A stretch of 64,000 bases of DNA from Microglena sp. YARC (Eukaryota; Chlorophyta; Chlorophyceae; Chlamydomonadales; Chlamydomonadaceae). The notes beneath the pieces are model-generated. The model saw only the letters and a list, made by a program, of their open reading frames with translations. It did not search any database and was not told the origin of the DNA. Each line of letters starts with the position of its first letter. Position 1 is the first letter of the stretch. Below are positions 1-9,600 of this stretch, one piece after another. Where the stretch lies: positions 11,297,744 through 11,361,743 of the forward strand of contig CM039467.1 in the NCBI GenBank assembly GCA_022414725.1. Direction: 5' to 3'. The position numbers and the translations under genes were made by a program.

Positions 1-571
1 TGAGTTCAGTGTGATGACACTATATTGAATGCAAACAATGTGACTGACAGTGATTCACTTGATGCAGGTCACTGACGGAGTCACCAAGGCTGTTGGAGTC
101 AGGCTTGTAGTATATTTATAACATGTTGAGTTCAGTGTGATGACACTATATTGAATGCAAACAATGTGACTGACAGTGATTCACTTGATGCAGGTCACTG
201 ACGGAGTCACCAAGGCTGTTGGAGTCAGGCTTGTAGCATATTTATAACATGTTGAGTTCAGTGTGATGACACTATATTGAATGCAAACAATGTGACTGAC
301 AGTGATTCACTTGATGCAGGTCACTGACGGAGTCACCAAGGCTGTTGGAGTCAGGCTTGTAGTATATTTATAACATGTTGAGTTCAGTGTGATGACACTA
401 TATTGAATGCAAACAATGTGACTGACAGTGATTCACTTGATGCAGGTCACTGACGGAGTCACCAAGGCTGTTGGAGTCAGGCTTGTAGTATATTTATAAC
501 ATGTTGAGTTCAGTGTGATGACACTATATTGAATGCAAACAATGTGACTGACAGTGATTCACTTGATGCAG
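1..571 (+). repeat. 126-bp tandem array carrying acceptor-edge copies of CRTISO exon 572-630
   Basis: Five copies begin at 1, 127, 253, 379 and 505 with an exact 126-bp period and almost no divergence. Each contains a tgcag acceptor followed by the first ~40 bases of the exon (encoding [13 protein letters not shown]). The last copy runs into the real exon, which continues to a gtagga donor at 631. The other copies switch to intronic tagtatatttataaca instead. Stops lie in the repeat, so it is not a coding repeat. Confidence 0.92.
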
Positions 572-3500
572 GTCACTGACGGAGTCACCAAGGCTGTTGG
601 AGTGAGGCTTGCAGACAATAGAGTGTTCAGGTAGGAGGGCAGGGCCTAGAGGAGTCTTTTTATCAAGTTCCCCCTTTCATGTTTCCCCCCTTAATCGACG
701 GTTTACAAGAGGAGCCCCCCTTTCATGTCCCCCCCCCCCCCCCCCCCCCCCCCCCCGCCCCCCACCCACCCCCACAAAAAATGAAATATGTAGAAAAAAT
801 GTAGTATATTATTTATTGAAATATGTAAAAAATGTCAGGCTTGCAGACAACCGGGTGACTAGGTAGGAGGGGAGGGCCTACATGATTCTTTGTGCCAGGC
901 TCCCCCTTGCATCAGGGACTTGTTTTTGGCGGTGCCCCCCTTCTGGGGGGCGGGAGCCCCCAGTGTTACCCATTTGTCCGTCCATCCATCCATCCATCCG
1001 TCTGACCGTGATGAAGCCCGACACGTCAGCCAACCGTCTCGTAACTAACTCGCTTCAGTTGCCACCTGTCGCTCCCTCGCGATCACTCTCCGCCATTTTT
1101 TAGCGTCGCAGGCGACGCTGCATAGAACTTGTCCCCTACACCGGTACAAAGCGATCTCTACTTTTGACCCTATTTTGGCCCAGTCTGCCGCTAAAAAAGG
1201 TTTTGCCCTACCGTACCTGGAGGAGGCCTAAAACTATGGAGCTAGAAAAATTGGCAAAACCCCTCAAAAATCAAAAAACAAATCCAGAAATATGTAAAAA
1301 CAAATGTTCCAAAATTCATGCCTAATTAATTTGGGTACAACCATGCCTAATTAATTTGGGTACAATCATGCCTAATTAATTTGGGTCCAATCATGCCTAA
1401 TTAATTTGGGTACAATCATGCCTAATTAATTTGGGTACAATCATGCCTAATTAATTTGGGTCCAATCATGCCTAATTAATTTGGGTCCAATCATGCCTAA
1501 TTAATTTGGGTACAATCATGCCTAATTAATTTGGGTCCAATCATGCCTAATTAATTTGGGTCCAATCATGCCTAATTAATTTGGGTCCAATCAGGCCTAA
1601 TTAATTTGGGTCCAATCATGCCTAATTAATTTGGGTCCAATCATGCCTAATTAATTTGGGTCCAATCAGGCCTAATTAATTTGGGTCCAATCATGCCTAA
1701 TTAATTTGGGTCCAATCATGCCTAATTAATTTGGGTCCAATTATGCCAAAGTGCACTACATAACTCCTGTAGGCATGTTGCAAAATCCCTCCAAAATAAA
1801 AAAACAATTTCAGAAAGGTTGAGCCGCCTCACCCACTCCCTCACCCCATCTCCACCCCCAGGGCCAAGCCTTTCATTTCCAATGCCACCCGCTACACAAC
1901 ATTGCAAATGATCTGCACCTGTATCCCCCTCACCACCACTACAACCCTCACCCCATCTCCACCCTCTCCCCATCTCCACCCAATCTTCACCCAATGTCCA
2001 CCCCCACCCCTAAGGCCAAGGCTTTCATTTCCAACGCCACCCACTGGTACCCGTTCTCACACACAGCATTGCAAATGATCTGCACCTGTATCCCCTTCAC
2101 CCTCACCACAACCCTCACCACCAATACAACTCTCACCCCATGTCCACCCCCAGGGCCAAGACTGCCATTTCCAATGCCACCCGCTAGGATACATTCTCAC
2201 ACATGATCAGTAAGGACGAGTTGCATCTGTACACCCATCACCACCACTACAACCCTCACCATCTCCACCCTCACCACCGCCGCAGCCCACTCCCTGTCTC
2301 AACTCCACCCCATCTCCACCCCCAGGGCCAAGACTGTCATTTCCAATGCCACCCGCTGGGATACCTTCTCACACATGATCAGGGAGGAGGAGTTGCCGCA
2401 GTCAGAGAAGCTGTTCAGGGAGCGCTACAAGAAGTCCCCCTCCTTCCTATCCATCCACATGGGCGTTAAGGCTGAGTGCATTCCTGAGGGAATGGACTGC
2501 CACCATGTGCTGCTTGATGATTGGGAGAAGTGAGTCTGATGGCCTGTCTGTCTGTCTGTCAGTTACAATCCATGGGTGGCTGAATTGACTAATGTAGCTT
2601 GACTAGCCTCAGGCAAAAAACGTGAAAGCACATTCACATGGGGTAAAGGCTGAGTGCATTCCTGAGGGCATGGACTGCCACCATGTGCTGCTTGACGATT
2701 GGGAGAAGTAAGTCTTGTGGACTGTTTGTTTATATATATGTAGGTATGTCTGTATGTTTCAGTCCATGGGTAGCTCAACTGTCTGTCTGTCTGTCAGTCT
2801 GTCTGCCTGTCTGTTACAGTCCATGGGTGGCTGAGTTGGCTTGACACACCTCAAACAATAATCGTGAAAGCACATTTACATAAGGTTCATGGCTGAGTGC
2901 ATTCCTGAGAGCATGGACTGCCACCATATGCTCCTTGATAATTGGGAGAAGTGAGTCTGTCGGTCTGCCTGTCTGTTACAGTCCATGGGTGGCTGAGTTG
3001 GCTAAAGGAGCTTTGCAAACCACAAGAAAGAAACACGAAAGCACATCCACATGGGCGTCAAGGCTGAGGGCATTCATGAGGGCATGGACTGCCACCATGT
3101 GCTTCTTGGTGATTGGAAGAAGTGAGTCTGATGGTCTGTCTGCCAGTCTGTTACAGTCTATGGGTGGCCGAGTTGGCCAAAGGGGCTCGACATACCTCAA
3201 ACAATTAACTATACAAAGGCATTCTTGATATGCCTTAAATAAAAAAAGCTGTCTCGGTCCTCATGGGCGTCAAGGCTGAGTGCATTCCCGGGGGGAATGG
3301 ACTGCCACCATGTGCTGCTTGGATATTGGGAGAAGTAAGTCTGTTGGTCTGTCTGTCGGTTTTTCTGTTACAGTCCATGTGTGTCCGAATAGGCTGAATA
3401 GGCTTGACGAACCTCAAACAATGGACAATAAATAGGAATTCTTGATTTGCATTGATTCAAAGAAGCTGTCTCCATCTACATGGGCGTCAAGGCTGCGTGC

Positions 3501-6500
3501 ATTCCTGAGGGCATGGACTGTTACCATTAAAAAAGCCATTCGTTAATGAATACCCACTCAATAAATAAAACCCACTCATTAAAAAAAGCAAATCCGCAGG
3601 ATGGAGGATGTGAGCGGCACTAAATGCATGTATCGACCAAAGCAACCCAAACTAACCCAAACCAAACCAAACAAATCCGCAGGATGGAGGATGTGAGCGG
3701 CACTAAATGTTTGTATCGACCAAACCAACCCAAACTAACCCAGACCAACCCAAGCCCAACAAAGCCGCAGGATGGAGGACGCGAGCAGCACTAAATGCAT
3801 GTATTGACCAAACCAACCCAAACTAACCCAGACCAACCCAAGCCCAACAAAGCCGCAGGATGGAGGATGCACGCAGCACTAAATGCATGTATTGACCAAA
3901 CCAACCCAAACTAACCCAGACCAACCCAACCCCAACAAAGCCGCAGGATGGAGGATGCACGCAGCACTAAATGCATGTATTGACCAAACCAACCCAAACT
4001 AACCCAGACCAACCCAACCCCAACAAAGCCGCAGGATGAAGGATGCACGCAGCACTAAATGCATGTACTGACCAAACCAACCCAAACTAACCCAGACCAA
4101 CCCAAGCCCAACAAAGCCGCAGGATGGAGGATGCACGCAGCACTAAATGCATGTACTGACCAACCCAACCCAAACTAACCCAAACCAACCCGAGCCCAAC
4201 AAATCCGCAGGATGGAGGATGGAGGATGCACGCAGCACTAAATGCGTGTATGGACCAAGCTAACCCAACCCAAACAAATCCCCAGGACAGTAAATGCACG
4301 CGGCACTTAATGCATGTGTTGACCAATGCAAACCAAACAAAACCCAACAAACCTGCAGGATGGAGGACGCACACGACTCTAAATGCATGTATTGACCAAA
4401 CCAAGCCATACCCCCACCCAGCCCAAACCAAGCCAACCCAACCCAACCCCAACAAATCGGTAGTATGGAGGATGCACGCAGCACTAAATGCATGTATTGA
4501 CCAAACCAAACTAAACACAAACCTAACACATACCAAACCAACCTTACCCAACTCCAACAAATCCTCAGGATGGAGGATGCACGCAGCACTAAATGCATGT
4601 ATTGACCAACGCATACCAAACCAAACACAAACCAACCATCCACCAAACCAAACACAACCAAACCAATCCGCAGGATGGAGGACGCACGAGGCACCGTCTT
4701 TGTGTCTATGCCCTCCCTATTGGATCCCTCCCTAGCACCAGAGGGAAGGCACATCGTCCACGCATTCACTCCAGACTGGATCGATGCATACGTGGTGAGT
4801 GTGTGTGTGGTGAGGGTGTGTGTGTGTCTATGCCCTCCCTATTGGACCCCTCCCAAGCACCAGAGGGAATTCAAAATTCTTATTACTTGCTTTGTATTAG
4901 ATTGGATTCGCACCGTCCATGCCTTCACTCCAGAATGGATTGATGTGTACGTGATAAGTCCATCCTTCGTAGTAAAATGATATCAAATAAGTGTTAGTTT
5001 GTTTGCATTGTATTGGATGAACATTGCCTGTGCCTTCACTCCAGACTTGATGGATGTATACGTGGTGAGTGCGTCCTTTTTTGTTTATGACAAGACAAAG
5101 GCTTGTCACAACCGAAGCGAACACATTCTTGAGAGTGGTAGATGAATCATTATTGACATCCGATCTCAATAGATAGTATTAACCAGTACCAGATCTGATC
5201 GCTGATACTGGTTAATACTATACTTGTCAAAACTGGTTAATACTAAGCAGGAGTGGGGCAGAAAGACAGATTTCGGACCGCATGTTCAATATGGTGTCCT
5301 ATTCAGATGGGAGTTGATATTGTGGAAGTTTCATGCAAAACGAGGGGGAAATAAAGTTGAAAAAAGTGTTTTGTTATGGTCTTGAGTGGTGTGTTCGAAG
5401 CACGGCGTGGGAATTATATTTGCCCCGTCCCTTCGCTGCCTATATGATTGCTTTGTTAACAATGATAGATTAGCCATTCTTGACATCCGATCATCAGATG
5501 CCAATACTCGTCAATCTGTTACTCTGGACATGCTTATACAAAAAGTGTTTTTACTCCCCCCCCCCCCCCCCTCCTACAACCCGATTACCTCACCCTACCC
5601 CCCCTAAAATGGGGTCATGCGAAAGATTCTTTTAAAGCCCCATTCCAGTTATGCTCTTGCATATTTCATGGGGTTAACCAAACGTGATTTATCGCAAAGT
5701 TAAGATTTGGGCCGCTTTGGTTGAAAAAAACTCTGAACATGCTTATTTATGGCCACTACCGGTACTGAGCTAAGAAATACAAGACAGCGCAACTGTATTG
5801 CTTTGAACACATCACTCACGACAAAGCTACTGTATTGCTTTGAACACACCACTCACGACAACACAACTGTATTGCTTTGGACACACCACTAACGACAACG
5901 CAACTGTATTGCTTCCAACACACCATTAACGACAACGCAACTGTATTGCTTTGAACACACCACTAACGCCGACGCAACTGTATTGCTCCGATCACACCAC
6001 TTACGACTGCGCGACTATGTTGCTTCAGCAGCAGCATAGCTTAGCAAGAATTTGAACACACCACCCAAGACAGCGCAACTGTATTGCTTCGGACACACCA
6101 CTAAAAACAGCACAACTTTATTGCTTCAGCAGCAGCAGCAGCAACAGCAGAAACATAGCTAAGCAAGTAGTTGAACACACCACTCAAGACAGCGCAACTG
6201 CATTGCTTCAAACACACCACTAACGACAGCGCAACTGTATTGCTTCAGCAGCAGCAGCAGCAGAAACATAGCTAATCAAGTATTTGAACACACCACTCAC
6301 GACAATGCAACTGTATTGCTTCAGCAGCAGCATAACTACACAAGTATTTGAACACACCACTCACGACAACGCAACTGTATTGCTTCAAACACACCACTCA
6401 TGACAACGCAACTGTATTGCTTCAGCAGCAGCATAACTACACAAGTATTTGAACACACCACTCACGACAACGCAACTGTATTGCTTCAAACACACCACTC

Positions 6501-6599
6501 ACGACAACGCAACTGTATTGCTTCAAACACACCACTCACGACAACGCAACTGTATTGCTTCAAACACACCACTCACAACAACGCAACTGTATTGCTTAA

Positions 6600-6641
<42 letters not shown>

Positions 6642-9600
6642 CAAGCGTACTTACCTGGTACAAGTATTTGAAACTCCCGGTCTTTACCTTTCCCAGGGCC
6701 TTCATCCAGATGAGTATGAAAGAAAAAAAGAGGAGATGGCCGATATGATCTGTGAACGCCTGGAGGCCATCATCCCTGGTATCAAGGACAACATCGTTTA
6801 CAGAGAGGTATGTATGGTATATATGTAGAGAGGTTGATTTTAATTTCGGTTGTTCAATAAAATAAATTAATGTTTTGAGCCAATTTTCATGTCATTCTGA
6901 GCTCCTCATTTAGGGGGGGGGGGGGGCCTTCTGAGGCGATCATCCCTAGCATCAAGGACAACATTGTTTACAGAGAGGTATGTGTGGTATATATTATATA
7001 TGTGTATAGGTTGATTTAACTTTGAAAATTAATTTGAAATTTTGACATCCATCCACTTACCACCACCCACTGACCCAGCCATGCATACACACACCCATGC
7101 ATGCACACACACACATGCATACACACACCCATACATGCATACACATACATGCATACACACACACACACATACATGCATACACACACACATGCATACACAC
7201 ACACCCATACATGCATACACATACATGCATACACACACCCATACATGCATACACACACACACATGCATACACACACACCCATACATGCATACACACACAC
7301 CCATACATGCATACACACACCCATACATGCATACACATACATGCATACACACACCCATACATGCATACACACACCCATACATGCACACACACACATTCAT
7401 ACACACACCCATACATGCATACACACACCCATACATGCAGACACACACCCATACATGCATACACACACATGCATACACACATGCATACACACACCCATAC
7501 ATGCATACACACATGCATACACACACCCATACATGCTTACACACACACACATACATGCACACACACACATGCATGCATACACATACCCATACATGCATAC
7601 ACACACATACATGCATGTACACACACATGCATACACACACCCATACATGCATACACACACCCATACATGCACACACACATGCATGCACACACCCATACAT
7701 GCATCCTCAATTACACCATCCACCCATCCTTGCTGGTGGGCACTCCCAAGACACATCGACGCTTCTGGAGCGGATCAGACGGCACCTATGGACCCATTCC
7801 AACCAAACCACATACGCAACCCTCTGCCAGATCAGCCAGACAGACAAACATACCAAAGCATTTGTATGCTGTCATTCATTCCATCCATTCATCCATTCAT
7901 TCACCCACCCTCCCATCCACCCACCCATGAAGGTGGGAACACCCAAGACACATCGTCGATTCTTGAGCCGAGAGGACGGCACTTATGGACCCATTCCAAC
8001 CCGACCCCCCTTGGGTATGCTCTCCATGCCCTTCAACAAGTACGTTTGGGTTGGTCTAGGTTAGGTTGGCTTGGTCTTGGTTTGCTTGTTTCATTTCATC
8101 ATGATTTGATTAGTTGGCTTGGCTTGGCTTGGCACTTATGCACCCATTCCAACCCGACCCCCCTTGGGTATGCTCTCCATGCCCTTCAACAAGTACGTTT
8201 GGGTTGGCTTGGTCTTGTCTGCTTTGCTCTGATTTGGTTTGGCCTGCCTTGCCTTGCTCATATTTGGTTTGGTCTGATTTGGTTCTGGTCTGATTTGATT
8301 GGCTTGGCTTGGCTGTTATGGACCCATTCCAACCCGACCCCCCTTGGGTATGCTCTCCATGCCCTTCAACAAGTACGTTTGGATTGGTCTAGGTTGGCTT
8401 GGTCTTGGTTTGGTTGGATTTTTTCATCATGGTTTGATTAGTTGGCTTGGCTTGGAACTTATGCACCCATTCTAACCTGACCCCCCTTAGGCATGCTTTC
8501 TATGCCCTTCAACATGTGAGTTTGGCTTTGTCTTGTCTGCTTTGCTTTGCTTTGCTTTGCTTTGCTTTGCTTTGCTTTGCTTTGCTTTGCTTTGCTTTGC
8601 TTTGCTTTGCTTTGCTTTGCTTTTTGAAAACAATCCCTGACCCTCGCCTTCACACACTACTACTGCAGGACTGACATTGACAGACTGTACTGACTCCACC
8701 TTCCCTGGGCAGGGTGTCTTCCCCCCCCAACCCTACCCAACCCCAATCCAAGCCACCCAACCCAACCTAACAAAAATCTACCCCCCCCCCCCTAACAACA
8801 ACAAACACCCTTACCTTCAAACACTACTACTGCAGGACTAACATTAACAGACTGTACTGTGGGGGCGACTCCACACTCTTTCCTGAGCAGGGTGTCAACA
8901 CTGTCATTTTTTTACCATTTGGCAATCCACTTCAGGTTAATTGGGTATACCCAAGGACTGTATCAACAAACACCCTCACCTAGTTTATCCAAACCCACGC
9001 GTCGCCATGCAACAACAGAATGGCGATGCAGAGGCGACGCGTTGTTGTAAAATATAATCTTTGACCCTCACCTTCACACACTACTACTGCAGGACTGACC
9101 TTAATGAACTGCACTGTGTGGGCCACCCTAGGACAGAGTCAATAAACACCCTCACCTAGTTTAGCCAGACCCACGAGTCGACATGCAACGACGGAATACA
9201 AAAAAACTGCTCTCCTTCACTCGCATCCCCAACTCAAACCCCAATCCAAGCCCCTCCTAACCCAGCTCACCCACCCACCCCCTCCAACAAACACCCTCAC
9301 CTTCACACACTACTACTGCAGGACTGACATTAGCGGATTGTACTGTGTGGGTGACTCCTCCCTCCCTGGGCAGGGTGACAAAGCTGTAAATGCAGTTTTT
9401 TGTTTTAGAAAAAAACATCTGACCCTCGCCTTGACACACTACTACTGCAGGACTAGCATTGACGGACTGTACTGTGTGAGCGACCCCAGGACTGTATCAA
9501 CAAACACCCTCACCTAGTGTAGCCAAACCCACGACGGAATAGTGACGCGTCGTTGTAAAAACAAAATCTCTGGCCCTTGCCTTCGCACACTACTACTGCA

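Larger units (their letters stand above)
631..2325 (+). other. CRTISO intron (572-630 to 2326-2529)
   Basis: The donor is gtagga and the acceptor cccag. The intron holds a donor-edge copy of the upstream exon (833-862, followed by its own gtagga), a 28-base C run, a 25-bp minisatellite and three acceptor-edge copies of the next exon. 880-1300 contains nothing recognisable apart from C-rich and ccatccatc stretches. Confidence 0.8.
2530..4673 (+). other. CRTISO intron with two families of exon-edge copies
   Basis: The donor is gtgagt and the acceptor ccgcag. The left half carries donor-edge copies of the upstream exon; the right half carries an ~88-bp minisatellite containing the acceptor edge of the downstream exon. 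No other gene is seen. Confidence 0.8.
4795..6696 (+). other. CRTISO intron (4674-4794 to 6697-6807)
   Basis: The donor is gtgagt and the acceptor tttcccag. It holds partial copies of the upstream exon (4826-5070), a palindrome (5174-5220), a minisatellite (5790-6598) and a 38-base G run. 5255-5780 has a C run near 5556-5570 and an inverted scrap of the minisatellite at about 5381-5398, otherwise nothing. Confidence 0.8.

Noticed and set aside
4087..4769. Overlapping open frames on both strands at the ~88-bp array
   Set aside because: Products of the minisatellite; periodic amino-acid text and no family match.
7042..8441. Very long open frames (up to ~446 codons, both strands) rich in His/Thr/Tyr or Cys/Val/Met
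   Set aside because: They translate a stop-free acacac/catgcatac microsatellite; the only real coding in the span is CRTISO exon 7933-8039.
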